64,000 bases of DNA from Mikania micrantha (GCA_009363875.1 CM018695.1:41765150-41829149), one strand, 5' to 3'; counted from the stretch's first letter, positions 35,299 to 48,019 are shown. The notes: generated by a model from the sequence alone, not told the origin. Translations and numbers: made by a program.

Positions 35299-36030
35299 AG
35301 TCGAACATGTTTCTAAAGTCCTTTTTACGTAACGAATACAACCGAGCGCTTCGTTTTTGCTGTTGACCAAAGCTGTCCGGGTTTGACCCGTCCTATACGC
35401 GTCTGAATTTCGTTGACCGAAGCTTGGAACACACTAAAACCCTAATTCATGTCGCCTCCAGCTTGGGCCATCATCGTGGCTGCTGCACCACCACCACTAA
35501 CCTTAAGAAGCTAGTTATAGAATGGGGACTTGGACCAAACAGCCAGCACCTCCACCCGAACCATCGTCCACCCCTTGGTGACCACTCTATCCCCTCCTCC
35601 ACCTACAAAAATGAGGGGCAACAAAGTGGGTATTCCTTTTTATACTTAGTGTGTAACTAGAGTAGGTATTCCTTTTTATACTTAGGGTGTAACTAGGGTT
35701 TAAGACGTGTATCTTTCTCGTCTCGTGATCGTATCTCGTTTTCGTTTAACATTCTCGACCCGACACTTTCTAACTTACGTAAAATAACTTATAATAATAT
35801 GAGAATGTTTATTTTGTTTGTTAAAATTAAATCGGTTAATTAATTACGTTGAAAGGCCTTAATATCGTGTATACGACATTTTTGACTGATTTTAATGTTT
35901 TCGCGCTCCAAATAAGATTCTTATATTTTTAATATTACTAATATTTTTAAAATAAGTATTTATCAATGCTATTTACCTCAGCTCATGAGTCAGAACGTTT
36001 AATTAGTTAATACCGGTATTCACACATCAA
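35299..36030 (-). repeat. R repeat, copy 3, internally deleted
   Basis: Matches 15334-16600 of R copy 2 but lacks about 570 bases between CCTCCACCTACA and AAAATGAGGGG. It also has a 38-base tandem duplication around GTATTCCTTTTTATACTTAG. It is fused on the left to the broken gag of element A and on the right to the LTR remnant of element B. Confidence 0.85.
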
Positions 36031-36635
36031 GGTTGTGATTCAGTGTATGGGATGAAACGTTTAATTATCATTAATAGCAATAGTCTATGTGGTCCGGTAT
36101 GTGGTGGGATGGCGGCTGGGGCTTGTCCCCTACGTATACCCTATATATAAGGTACTTGACCAGTGGTTGTGAATGAGGTTAAGATTGTCATTCGGTCATA
36201 TTTGTTCAGAATACATTTTTAAAACAAAACTATATGAACTCACCAACTATGTGTTGACTTGATCTTTTGCATGACTTCTCAGTGACGAATAGGTTTAATT
36301 AAGAAGTTCAAGGTTTTCGACTAGGATGCCCAGATAAAGGACCTAGTATTTTGGACGTGCATATTTTTGAACATCATTTTACGGATTATTTTGTATATCT
36401 TGTGCAGATACAATATAGAAGAATTATGATGTTGATAGTAGATTTACATTGTTAAATTATGAACAATACTGATGTAATTTAACTTTGTAATCCTATTTCA
36501 TTTGGTATTTTCTCATTATATATTATGTGCAATGTAAACAATTTGATCACCACGATTATCATCCCCGATAACGCGCCCTGGGACCATTCCGCCCAACGGG
36601 ACACACGATTCGGCCCGCCGGCTCGGGGTGTGATA
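36031..36635 (+). repeat. 5' LTR remnant of element B
   Basis: Matches the reverse complement of about 26704-27550 in LTR A, including the CCTATATATAAG box and the TCACCAACTATGTGTTGAC word. It ends GGGGTGTGATA, one change from GGGGTGTGACA. Confidence 0.88.
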
Positions 36636-36638
36636 GAT

Positions 36639-36651
36639 TGGTATCAGATCC
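36639..36651 (+). promoter_or_regulatory. Primer-binding site of element B
   Basis: TTGGTATCAGATC, initiator Met tRNA type with a one-base difference (GATC for GAGC), three bases after the LTR end. Confidence 0.85.
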
Positions 36652-36813
36652 ATGATTATAGAGAAACATAGGTCATATTATATAAATGGTTTGGCCTAGA
36701 CTATAACCTAGGGACCCTTCATGTAGAGAACTAGATGTTGTGAATTTATTAGCATTATGTCTTATGCATTCTATCATTGCACTAACTGATATTTCTTTTC
36801 GGTTGTGATCAGA

Positions 36814-37985
36814 ATGCCGCCGAGAAGACCACCTCCTCCACCACCACCGCCGCCGCCCCCTCCTCCACCCCCACACACTCCACCTCCAGATCCTAACACG
36901 AATCCGAATCTGGATCCTACCACTGTGGCATTAGCCACCCTATTGACCAGTCGGCTGACTAACCAGCAGAAAGAGGTGATCCCGGATATGATCAACCGTA
37001 TTCAAAACAACAGCAACAACTCAGGGCATTCATCGGGAGAGGCCAGTGGGAATACTGGTAGTGCAGCTAACTACTCCTACTAGTCATTTGTGGGATGCAA
37101 ACCGCCTAGTTTTAGCGGTACTGAGGGAGCCGTTGGTCTAATCCAATGGATCGAGAAGATCGAGACTACTCTGGACATTAGCAGTTGTCCAGAGCACCAC
37201 AAGGTTCGCTACTCTGCAGGCTCATTCAGCGAGCGAGCCTTAACTTGGTGGAATTCACAAATCCAGGCCCGAGGAAGAGAAGAAGCAATGGCGATGCCAT
37301 GGGAAGATTTCAAAACTTTACTGAGGAATGAATTATGTCCCAAGAATGAAGTACAGAGGATGGAGACTTATCTGTCAAACCACATGATGAAAGGAGCTGA
37401 TCACCTGGGCTATACTACTCGTTATCATGAGCTAGTAGCATTGGTGCCAGATATGGTACCAACACTGGAGAAAACAATTTACAGGTATGTAGGTGGACTG
37501 TCCGCTTGTATACAGAGTTTGGTCAACGCTGCAAACTCTGTCACATTGGAGTCTGCTATCAGCCTGCTAGGAAAACTTAATGACGTGATGGTAGCATCTG
37601 GGACTTTAAAGCAAGAATCTGACACAGGCAAGAGTAGGGAAGACTCATCAAGGAAACCCACTCACCACCCTAAGAAAAAACAAAAGGTCATCAAGAACTA
37701 TACCATGGCCACTCCACTCAACCAAGTAGCTGTTGCCCCACAGAACCTCCACAAGAAACCTTACACCAGCACGCATCCTTTGTGTGCCAAAATGTTAGTA
37801 CCATCATACTGACAATACTCCCTGCAGGCACTACACGGGATGTGGAAGAAAAGGACATTGGGTCAAACAGTGCAGAATGACTCCTACTCAAGCAGTGAAC
37901 AATGTTGCTCTAGTTTTCCCTCCACCAAACAACCAGGATCAGAACAACAGTGGGTGTTAAAACTGTGGCGAAACTGGCCACTTTT
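36814..37985 (+). pseudogene. gag: Gag of element B
   Basis: ATG at 36814 opens a Pro-rich N-terminus (15 consecutive prolines). An in-frame TAG at 37081 replaces the Lys of SYKSF. The Gag core follows (ALTWWNSQI, MPWEDFKTLL) to about 37795, where an extra base shifts the frame. Knuckle one has lost its first Cys (YTGCGRKGHWVKQC); knuckle two has a stop within it (C-stop-NCGETGHFSRNC). Confidence 0.88.
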
Positions 37986-40900
37986 CAAGGAACTGCCCAA
38001 AGAGGATTCAACCAGCAGTTCAAGCACCGCGGGGAAGAGCTTTTGCTTTAGGAGCTCCAGCTGCTCGTCAAGACCCAAATGTGGTCACTGGTATATTTCT
38101 CGTACATGACTTTTATGCATCTATTCTGTTTGACACATGCACGGATCAGAGTTTTATCTCTTCCGACTTTCCATGCCGACGTAATCATGTTGAGGAACCC
38201 TTATACTTGCCATATACTATAGAAGTAGCCGATGGTAAACAAGTAACGGTACATACGATCCTTAGGAACTGGCCGTTAGCATTAGATGGTCAATCTTTTA
38301 CTATTGATTTGATACCAATGGAACTAGGCAGTTTCGACATCATCATAGGAATGGACTGGTTATCCCTTAACAGGGTTGAGTTAGTCTGTTCCGAAAACCT
38401 ACTTCCGATACCAATGGCGAACGACCAGATGTTGGAAGTTCGAGGGGATCAAGCAAAACGGAGTGTCAAAATCATATCTTGCATAAAGGCGCGTAAGTGT
38501 TTGCAGAAGCAGTGTGTAGCTTTTCCGGCTCATGTAGTGGAGAAAGAGAAAGACAAGATCAAGATTCAAGATGTGCCCGTAGTAAAGGAGTACTCTAAAG
38601 TGTTTCCTGACGATCTGCCAGGTCTGCCACCAACACGACCGGTAAAACTCCGTATTGACTTAGTTCCTGGAGCAACTCCCGTTGCTAAATATCCTTACAA
38701 ATTAGCACCTTCCGAGATGCAGGACTTGTCAAACCAATTACAGGAACTACTGGATAAAGGTTTCATCCGATCGAGCTACTCACCATGGGGAGCTCCAGTT
38801 TTCTTTGTGAAGAAGAAGGATGGATCTTTTCGAATGTGCATAGACTACCGAGAGCTGAACAAATTAACTATCAAGAATCGGTATCCACTACTGAGGATTG
38901 ATGATTTGTTTGACCAATTACAAGGGTCACAGTACTTTTCTAAAATTGACTTACGATCTGGATATCATCAACTCAGAGTTCAGGAAGAAGACATACGAAA
39001 GACGGCTTTCCGAACCCGGTACGGACATTGTGAGTTCATGGTGATGCCCTTCGGATTGACAAATGCACATGCGGTCTTCATGGACCTCATGAACCGAGTG
39101 TGCAAGCCGTATTTGGATCAGTTTGTCATTGTCTTTATTGATGACAACCTGATTTATTCCAAGAGCAAAGCAGAACACGAGCAACATCTTAGGAAGATTT
39201 TTGGGGCTGTTGAAGAAAGAAAAACTCTATGCCAAATTTTCTAAGTGTGAATTTTGGCTAAGGAAAGTTCAGTTTTTGGGCCATGCAGTCAACAGTGAAG
39301 GAATACATGTGGATCCTGCCAAGATCGAAGCAATAAAGAACTGGGATACTCCGACGACACCGACAGAGATACGGTCTTTTCTGGGACTAGCGGGTTATTA
39401 TAGAAGGTTTATTTCAAACTTTTCTAAGATAGCCTTGCCTCTCACTAAGTTAAACCAGAAGAGTGAACCGTTTGTTTGGGAGCAGAAACAAGAAGTCGCT
39501 TTCCTGAAAATGAAACAGAAGTTATGTGATGCTCCAATCTTATCTCTCCCAGAGGGTACAGACGACTTTGTAGTGTATTGTGACGCTTCCCATCACGGAC
39601 TCGGTTGTGTGTTAATGCAACGAGACAAAGTTATTGCATACGCATCAAGACAGTTAAAGATTCCTGAGAAGAATTACACAACTCATGATCTAGAACTGTG
39701 AGCAGTAGTCTTCGCGCTGAAGATTTGGAGACATTATTTATATGGCACTAAGTGTACCATCTTAACTAATCACCAAAGCCTACAACACATCTTTGATCAG
39801 AAGGAACTCAACATGCGACAGTGTCGATAGGTTGAACTTCAGAATGGTTACGACTGTGTGATCAAGTACCATCCGGGTAAGGCAAATGTTGTAGCAGATG
39901 CTTTAAGCCTGAAGGAACGGGTCAAACCCCTGCGCGTAAGAGCAATGGGAATGACTGTGCAGACAAGCCTACGTGACAAGATTGTATAAGCTCAACAAAA
40001 ATCAGTGGAACGGGGTAATCTGAAGAAAGAACTTGATTGTGGAGCAGAACGACAATTCGAGACCAAACCAGATGGAGTTATCTATTATCAGGATCGCGTG
40101 TGGATTCCTGCGATAGATGAACTGAGGGAACTTATTTTTGATGAAGCGCACAAGACCAGGTATTCGGTACACCTGGGCGCCGATAAGATGTACCAAGACT
40201 TACGGGGATATTATTGGTGGCCTAGAATGAAGAAAGATCTTGTCGAGTATGTCGGTCGATGTCTGACATGTGCGAAGGTTAAGGCGGAACACCAGAAACC
40301 GTCTGGTTTACTGGAACAACCCGAGATTCCGCTATGGAAGTGGGAACAAATAGCTATGGATTTCATTACCACGCTACCCCGCACTTCTAGTGGTCATGAT
40401 ACAATTTGGGTTATCATCGATCGGTTAACCAAATCTGCTCACTTCTTGCCAATGCGTGAAACCTTCTCGATGGATAAACAGGCAAGATTATACATCAACG
40501 AGATAGTGGTGCGCCACGGTGAACCATTGTCTATCATATCAGATCGAGATAGCAGATTCACATCAAGATTTTGGCAATCATTGCAGAAATCTCTAGGGAC
40601 ACACTTGAACTTGAGTACAGCTTACCATCCACAAACGGACGGTCAAAGCGAACGTACTATACAAACCCTAGAGGACATGTTGAGAACATGTGTTTTGGAT
40701 TTCGGTGGGAATTGGGACTCCCATTTGCTACTGATCGACTTCTCCTATAATAATAGCTACCATAGTAGCATCGGATGTGCTCCATTCGAGGTCTTTATGG
40801 TAGGAAATGCCGGTCACCGATCTGTTGGACCGAGGTAGGAGATAACCAAATAACTGGGCCAGAGCTTATTCAAGAAACTACTGATAAGATCGCTCAGATT

Positions 40901-41420
40901 CAACAAAAGTTACAAGCAGCTAGAAGTAGACAAAAGATCAATGCTGACAAACGACGCAAGCCGTTAGAATTTCAAGGGGGAGACCGTGTCATGTTGAAAG
41001 TATCCCCATGGAAGGACGTATTTCGCTTCGGAAAGAAAGGCAAATTAGCACCGCGATACGTCGGACCGTTCGAGATCATTCAATGAATCGGTCCTGTTGC
41101 GTATAGATTAAGGTTACCAGATGAACTCAGTAGTGTGCATGACGTGTTTCACGTCTCAAACCTCAAGAAATGCCTTGCGGATGAATCACTCGTCATACCG
41201 ATTGAGGAAATTCAAGTGGACAAACAATTACACTTTATCGAAGAACCTGTAGAGATTATGGACCGCAAAGTTAAACAACTAAAGTGAAGCCGTATTGCAA
41301 TTGTCAAGGTTCGATGGAATTCAAATCATGGGCCCGAGTTAACTTGGGAATGCGAGGATCACATGAAGTCCAAGTATCCCAGTTGTTTGAAAAGGAAGCC
41401 GTACCTGATAACGATTCTTA
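37986..41420 (+). pseudogene. pol: Pol of element B, with chromodomain
   Basis: The protease active site reads DTCTDQSF (Gly to Cys, inactivating by family knowledge). Reverse transcriptase keeps both Asp of FIDDNLIY but has Asn for the usual Ile. A frameshift is at about 39215 and a stop at 39699. RNase H reads TNHQSLQ where TDHKSLQ is usual, losing a catalytic Asp. Integrase HHCC and DDE residues are readable (SDRDSRF, TDGQSERTIQTLED). A frameshift near 40795, a stop at 41084 and another near 41285 precede a decayed chromodomain (VKVRWNSNHGPELTWE). Confidence 0.9.
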
Positions 41421-41440
41421 AATTTCGGGACGAAATTTCT

Positions 41441-41455
41441 TTAACAAGGGGAGAC
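41441..41455 (+). promoter_or_regulatory. Polypurine tract of element B
   Basis: TTAACAAGGGGAGAC directly before the 3' LTR start TGTAACATCAG. Confidence 0.9.
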
Positions 41456-44030
41456 TGTAACATCAGTGCCGGAAACATAGCCGGAACAGTAACGTGCACA
41501 GTAACTCAGGTATGAACTATGTGTATTATACATGTATACTACTATCATTTGATGTTTGACACAGAACTATTACACATTTATTTCAGAAACATGTTTCAAA
41601 TCCATGGTTTCACAGTCAGAAACATATCTGACAACACAGAACTATTATGTGAATGTTGAATAGGATCTTATTATGTATAGACGTATGTGAGGATGTACAG
41701 AACAAAACAATAACGGACGTCGTTACGTGAGTAGTAAACGGACGGAATATTCGTGTGGGTGACGATTCGCGCGAATAAATCTGAAAGTTTAACATTCTGA
41801 ATGATGTTTGATAATTAGAAAACCAAATCGGAAGGTACAGTTTTCGTCATGTTTGCACGGGTGACGATCCGAACGAATACGTGCGAAAACCGTATAATTC
41901 GATTAAACAGTTAAATTAAACGATTTCAGAATTTTAAAAATAAACAAAAGATATTTAGTTAATATACTAGGAATTACCATCTAAATATAATTAACAAACC
42001 CTATTTTTAAAATCGTGACGTTTCGTTACGATAACTATCGAGAACCGACGCCTCTACGCGAAACCGAAAGAAACCGAGCCAGCTCGAACGTGTCAGAACG
42101 TTAAAATGCTTGAAATGGCATTAAATGCCCTTAACCCCATCCACCTACCACTTTCTTTCTCTCCATTCCCGTCTCACTCTCTCTCTCTCTCTACACTCTC
42201 TCTCTAAGTTCCAAACCCTAGAAACCTCAAAACTCCACCAAATTCGATGATTTTGGTGTCAAAACAACCACAACAACTTCTAGAATGTGAAAGTACAAAG
42301 ATTTAGAGCCTTGACCCATCTGAATTGAGGTAAAATTGGGTCTAAAGTTTCGATTTTAGGGTTTTACCCTCTCGGTTTGAACACCCTACTTACAACCGGG
42401 TTAAACCACTGCCAACTCTTAAGGGCTGCACGAAATCACCTTAGGATGATGTAGGAACTTGTAATACTCCATGATTTAGTCACAAACATTATATTGGAGA
42501 CCTGCACAACTTCGGATTCGGACCAGGCGAATGAGATGTTCAGATGGGCCGAATGGCCATGGGCAGAATGGCCACAGGCAGAGTGGCCATAGACCGAATG
42601 ACATAGCCCCACGGCCGATGACTAAATAGGAAGTTACTAGGGTGGGTTCTATGAGGTTGTGACAGGTTTTGCACTCTTTGAGACTATACGTTTTCACACG
42701 TAACCTTATCCTAAAATATCAAACATCTAAACCAAGATTGTATGATCCTTGTGGTCATACGTATGCTAACCAACTTGGTATTCAAAAATAGTAAGTTTCC
42801 TAACATTAAAATCCTTACACGCTATGACAACATGCAACCATAAGCGCTAAGGCAAGTGTTTGGGTTGAAGTGTTTATGTTTTATCAAAGAACTAAGGGAA
42901 AACAAGTGAATATCTACGGAGTATCAAGAAACCGACTAAGTATAGATGGATTGGTTTTGATTTACCAACACACAATGCTTAGTAACCTTGTGCTATGGTG
43001 TGACAAAAATTTAGATAGCCCAATTGAAGGATCTAATGTAGGTTACACACAAGGACGAATAAAGAACTAATGAAGGACTTAAAGTTAATCGAATGAGATT
43101 AACTTAAGTTTAACATGTTAACTGTTTCACTAAAAATAACTTATGTTTTGATAAAAAGAAAATGACTTATAAAATTCATTATTTAAAGTGTTTTAAAACA
43201 ACTTAAATGATTTCTTAATTTAATATTTTGCAACATAAGGATAAATTCAAATAAAATAATACTAACCTTACACAATTAAAGTTTAAATGTGAATATCTAC
43301 GGGATAATGGTTTGTAGAGGGTGAATAGTGTAAATTAGTTAGAGGAACTTAGAAACACATTAGTAAAGTGTAGGACACATAGTTGCATACCGAGTCCAAA
43401 ACCCTATTCACGTTATCTCTCAACGCTTATCGTATTCAACTCATAATAAATCAACACAGGTGCTGAAGAAACATAATCTACAAACAACGAGCGCGCATAT
43501 CTTTTGTAAATTCATAGCATAACAACACAAGTGAGTTCATTGCCCCTTTTCTAAACATTTTTGTTATATAAACGCGGGGCTGAAAATCATGAGTAAATTA
43601 TTTTCCTTAGAATATATTTACTTAAATGCTTTTACTTCGAATATATTTTACATGTATAATTGTTAGCCTAGATTCTTCTAGGTAAACTATTTGCAAGTTT
43701 CAAAATGAATTATTTACTCATCATGAGTGGATAACTATTTCAAATCAAAGAACTAATTCCAAAGATCTATTTTCAAAGAACTATTTTCAACGATCTATTT
43801 TCAAAGAACTAAGGATCTAAAACAAAGAACTATTTTCAGTGGTGTGTTTCAAAGAACTAACGATCTAAAACAAGGAACTATTTTCAGTGGTGTGTTTCAA
43901 AGAACTAACGATCTAGACAAAGAACAATTCTAGGTGGCTGTCAGTTGTATGCCAATCAAGACCACGTGTAAAACAACTGAAAGTCCCGACACATATAGTA
44001 GACTTTCATGGTCACGCTGATATGGGCATT
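41456..44030 (+). repeat. 3' LTR of element B, truncated
   Basis: Starts TGTAACATCAGTGCC. Collinear with the reverse complement of LTR A to about 44028, including the CT-rich start region (42160-42210) and the AACGCGGGGCTGA word at 43571. The last about 1.2 kb or more of the LTR is missing. In the slot where LTR A has its GGTTCG swarm it carries a GGCCA array instead. Confidence 0.82.
42551..42602 (+). repeat. 15-bp GGCCA array in LTR B
   Basis: Units GAATGGCCATGGGCA, GAATGGCCACAGGCA, GAGTGGCCATAGACC and a partial GAATGACATAG, exactly 15 bases apart. Confidence 0.9.
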
Positions 44031-45341
44031 AGTAGTTGTCAACTTTGGGCATTGCAATGGTATATTCCCTTGGTTTCCAGCCTACACAATTGTACCAGCA
44101 CCAACTGCTCCTTCTCCCATCTCTTCTACTCTCCACACATAATTAAACCACACTGGTTTCAACATTCTGATCCACACAGGCTATCTCCTTCTTCTACTCA
44201 CACCACACATGTTTCCAACAACCACACAGGTCCTTTTGTTGAGCCTTTTCCACACAGAACTATCCACACAGGTCTCCTTGATCAATCTAGTTCACTCCAC
44301 TCAGATCTGCTACCTATTTTTCAGCCGATCACCACACAGGTTCTTCTAACCACGCAGGTCTCCTTCCACACAGGTTTTCTTTTCCTTGTACCACGCAAGT
44401 TCAAACCACACGGATTTCTCAGATATGCTACCTATTCGTTGTCCGCTTGACGCTCTTCACTATCTTGAACACTTGAAACTATTCAACAACAACGAATCAC
44501 AGTTATGTCCCACTAAAGTAGTGTCTAGTGGGTGAGATGAAAGCAAACCTTACCCATATCTTGATAGAATGAAAGCCTGAAACTATTATACAACTCAATT
44601 TTCCATGGTAAAAAAACTTATAGGTCTGACATGGAAGAGGGGTAGGTGAGGGAGAAAGCGAACAGTTTAGAGAGAGAACATTACGGAAGACAACGATTGT
44701 GTTCTGTGTACGTTCGCCGAAGTTGCAAGAACCACCAAAGCCGGTGGTGGTGTCTAATGGATGATGATGAAGAGGAAGATGAAAAAAGGAATAGGGGAAG
44801 GTAAGGGTGGTTTGTATTTAATATGTTAGGCCCTACCAATTTCTTTTAATTTATTTTGTATTTTAGAATAGAGGTAAAAAAGGCATTTCATGTCAATGTC
44901 ATTGAAAAACTTAACGACCATCTAGTTCAAGGACCACTGATGTTACAATTTGCAAAATGTTGGGATCACCCGTGTAATTTCTCGAATTTAGGGACCATCT
45001 GTGCAAAATCATCATACTATAGGGACCACTTGTGTAATTAACTCTTATAATTAAGACTAAAGTGTTGGTTATTTTCACTAGATTTAATATTTCAACAATG
45101 TTTTCTATTTCATATGAAATTCTAGGCAATATGTCGGTTACTTTGACAAAGCTTAATGCTTTCTTATTGTTACTAGAGTAGCCTATAGATAAAGACTTGT
45201 TTAGTCATTTGTAATTTGCATGACTTTCGATATTGTAATAAAACTTCTCCTGGTTGGGTCTTCTCTAAACGCTTGCTAGAGCATGCCTAGCTTTTTTTGT
45301 TTCAATCACACATCATAAATCATAAGTCGTATAAGAAGTCA
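44031..45341. other. Unclassified intergenic stretch
   Basis: No gene recognised. 44160-44410 holds about nine copies of CCACACAGG-like words at irregular spacing. 44690-44800 is purine-rich. 44920-45040 repeats GGACCAC/GGGACCATCTGTGC phrases typical of intergenic plant repeats. A 142-codon open frame at 44022-44450 is explained by the CCACACAGG words and lacks any domain. Confidence 0.5.
44160..44410 (+). repeat. CCACACAGG word cluster
   Basis: CCACACAGG or one-mismatch forms at about 44171, 44223, 44252, 44266, 44332, 44352, 44366, 44392 and 44407, separated by CT-rich spacers that often read TCTCCTT. Confidence 0.75.
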
Positions 45342-45985
45342 TTACAATACATGTTCAACATTAAGTTTGTTCATTTTGTTGATATCCTCAAACACAAATA
45401 GACCAACATCGGAAACATTCCTTTTGATACTTAAATAGGCTTCTATCCCAACCATGACTCTTTCAATTTCTTCAGGAATTTGCTGCAACGATCAACCGTT
45501 TGCCATCAAACAAAGTGACCAAAACAATTTGATTTGCTAAAATTGAAAGGAAATAGAAGTAGAAAATGCACCTCAACAAGTTCAGATCCACCCCAAGGAA
45601 GGCATGAAAGAATGCAAGTTATGTAGAAATCAGCACGTGCTTGCCATGAGGGGTTCCCTTTTTCGTCATCCACTATGGTTGCGGCAGACGATAATAATAT
45701 TTCAAAAATCACCACTAATGAGCTTGGTTGGATCACTTTGCTACACATCTACAAAAAAAGAGTGCAAAAAACCCCACCAAAGTACTTCAAACTCAGCTAA
45801 TAAACCCCTTATTATAATGATATAGTACCTGTCGCACCACTTATATGCAAATAGAGAATGTGATTATGCCAAATTTTATTCTTAATTGCAACTCAAAGAC
45901 ATTAAGTTCAGCTAACAAACCTCTTATCATGGTTAAAACAACATATTGAAACTATAATTCCTCTCAAGATATAAGAATAAAATAT

Positions 45986-46048
45986 CAAAACAGTTAGAAA
46001 CCGCATTGATACGCGAATCTTGTTGCAATCTCCAGAGTCAAGTGCATC
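45986..46048 (-). pseudogene. CBP80 exon 5, copy A
   Basis: 63 bases, reading through CNKIRVSMRFLTVL. The following donor is ATATTT instead of GTATTT. Flanking intron sequence is duplicated around copies B and C. Confidence 0.85.
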
Positions 46049-46125
46049 CTGCAAATAGTCAATAGCTTAAATGTTGATATTATAATTGACATGTAAAAAT
46101 CAATGATGAAAAGACGAAACAACAT

Positions 46126-46570
46126 ATATATAGGAGGAGGTTCCCCTAAAAAGTTCATTTTGCCTAAGAAGGCTAAAAAGGATTTTTAAAGACTTTAAAA
46201 CCGATCCAAACAAACTCCGAACGAAATTATTTCCGCTTCATTGGAACCGTCTTGTCAAACTATAAACCCCGAATGTTAAACCCCAAACCATAAACCTTAA
46301 AACAAAAACCATTACTTTAAAATCAAATCCTAAAGCCTAAAGATAAAAACCTAGAAATTAAAAACCAAACCCTAAATCCTAAACTTTATATCTAAATGTT
46401 AAGTCTAAAAACTAAAAGAAAATATAGTAGAGTTCGACGATACAGTTCCAACTTCGTTGAAATGAGTTCAATCGGAGTTTGTTTGAGCCGGTTTCAAAGG
46501 TTTTTGAAATACTTTTTAGCCTTCTTATACAAATAAACTTTTTATTTGATATTTCCTCTCTCTCTCACTA
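46126..46570. mobile_element. MITE-like element with imperfect TIRs, copy 1
   Basis: The left end AAAAAGTTCATTTTGCCTAA plus GAAGGCTAAAAAGG is the imperfect inverse of the right end CTTTTTAGCCTTCTTATAC. The element sits within TA-rich runs, with no ORF. Its interior is full of telomere-like CCTAAA/AAACCC words. It lies in intron 4 of the CBP80 fragment and was duplicated with it. Confidence 0.7.
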
Positions 46571-46608
46571 TATATATATATATATATATCTACATATAAG
46601 TATGGAAC

Positions 46609-46892
46609 AGTGCTCTAGCCAAAGGTTCGCACGTTTCCCAAGGCACCACTATTTATAGGTAAGGGCTGGTACTTGAAATCTTGAGGTTTCGACTACAACA
46701 ATTTCGAGAACTCGTGTACTCGAAATTGGGTTCGAGTACACGATTTCAAGCCCCTCTTTTAAATTTGTTTTATGCTTCGTATTTTTCCACAACAAGTATA
46801 TTATCTGCTACTCATTCGCGAGTTCAAATACCTTGTAGTTTAGAAAATTTGGGATGTTACAGAAATGCTAATATTGAACTTACATTAGCCCT

Positions 46893-46972
<80 letters not shown>

Positions 46973-48019
46973 ATAAATAAGTAAAATGAAATAAATGTTT
47001 CTCATTATAATCTTGGGCGGTATCGTAAGTCCCCTATTTAAATTTAGGCAAATAAGTAAGACCCCTCAATTTAACTATGACTAAAACGAACACTTAAAAA
47101 TTTACGAACATTAAGATCGAAATGTATTTCGATCACATAAGGATTATTCCATGAATCTCATAATGCAACATACTTTTATAGGGCTCCAGAAGGACACTGA
47201 ACCCTAAATTCACGGTTACTTGGAACCGCCTGATCACTACTCAAGTGAGTTTCGTAGCCCCCTTTTATTTAAATATTTATACTCTTCAGGGTGAAATACT
47301 TGCTATCTTACTTATCCATACGTGTTTATTAAAATGATCTTTGTTTGAATGTTTATTGCTTGAGTACTTACTTCAAAGTCCCCATTGATATATATGTATG
47401 AATGTATGTATTATATCGGTAATTCCACAACTATTTAGCTCAATTGACGAGCCGTGGATTTATATGGATAGTGCTATCGGGCTGACGACCCCATTCATTT
47501 CGAGATTTTGGTCGCTCCAAATCGTTCCCACGTGCCTGGGCTTAAATGAATGTATATTTCTATTTACTATATATTTGATTGATTGTTGGCCTTATGGGGC
47601 GAAAAGTCATAGGTTTGGTTGTGGGCTCATGATAAAGTAATCATTCACTCGTGCTAATTTTAATTTAAACATTATATGGATAATTTTTACAAATATTTTC
47701 TTTCAACATTTTATCGAGTCGTAAACCTACAGACTCACCAACTATTTTAGTTGACCCTTTTTATGCATGTATTTCAGGAAATAACTAAGCTTGGATTATG
47801 CATGCTCTTTTGTGATACAACTGAAGATTCGAACAATATTTTTTTGATAGTTAGGCAATATGAAGAATCTTTATATGTTGTATTTATTTTGGAATATTGT
47901 AACTGACATTATGTATCTTTTATGGACCATGAATGCATGCTAGTAGTTTCTTTAAACACAATGCGTTCAGAGATCTGATTTCATGACACCCTCGTGTTTC
48001 CGCTCTAGCGGAGGTGTGA
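46609..48019 (+). repeat. Gypsy LTR fragments in CBP80 exon-5 duplication
   Basis: A GGGATGTTACA edge near 46861, an (TAA)n run at 46896-46965, and from about 47000 a 3' LTR half with the TCACCAACTATTTTAGTTGAC word (47735) and an end GCGGAGGTGTGAC at 48019. It interrupts sequence that is continuous in the other copy (after GGAACAGTG). Boundaries are approximate. Confidence 0.55.
46896..46965. repeat. (TAA)n microsatellite
   Basis: About 22 uninterrupted TAA units grading into TAAA variants. Confidence 0.95.

Larger units (their letters stand above)
36031..44030 (+). mobile_element. Gypsy element B (Tekay-type chromovirus), truncated
   Basis: 5' LTR remnant (last about 605 bases), primer-binding site, gag, pol with chromodomain, polypurine tract, and the first about 2.6 kb of the 3' LTR. 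Same LTR family as element A. Both outer ends are truncated, so no target duplication can be sought. It carries more stops than A and several altered catalytic residues. Confidence 0.9.

Noticed and set aside
35620..35640. Deletion in R copy 3 as a spliced-out intron (retroposition)
   Set aside because: The join does not fall at GT/AG boundaries; it keeps extra bases and fits short-homology deletion.
36805..37083. Proline-rich small host protein
   Set aside because: It continues in frame into Gag after a single TAG and follows the primer-binding site, so it is the Gag N-terminus of element B.
44022..44450. 142-codon host gene
   Set aside because: It starts inside the end of LTR B, is built on the CCACACAGG cluster, and shows no domain.
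45980..45992. AT-AC (U12) intron after CBP80 exon 5 copy A
   Set aside because: ATATTTT lacks the ATATCCTT consensus, and copy C shows GTATTT at the same place, so a G to A mutation explains it.
46260..46400. Interstitial telomere tract
   Set aside because: CCTAAA words are irregular and never form consecutive CCCTAAA repeats; they belong to the MITE-like element.
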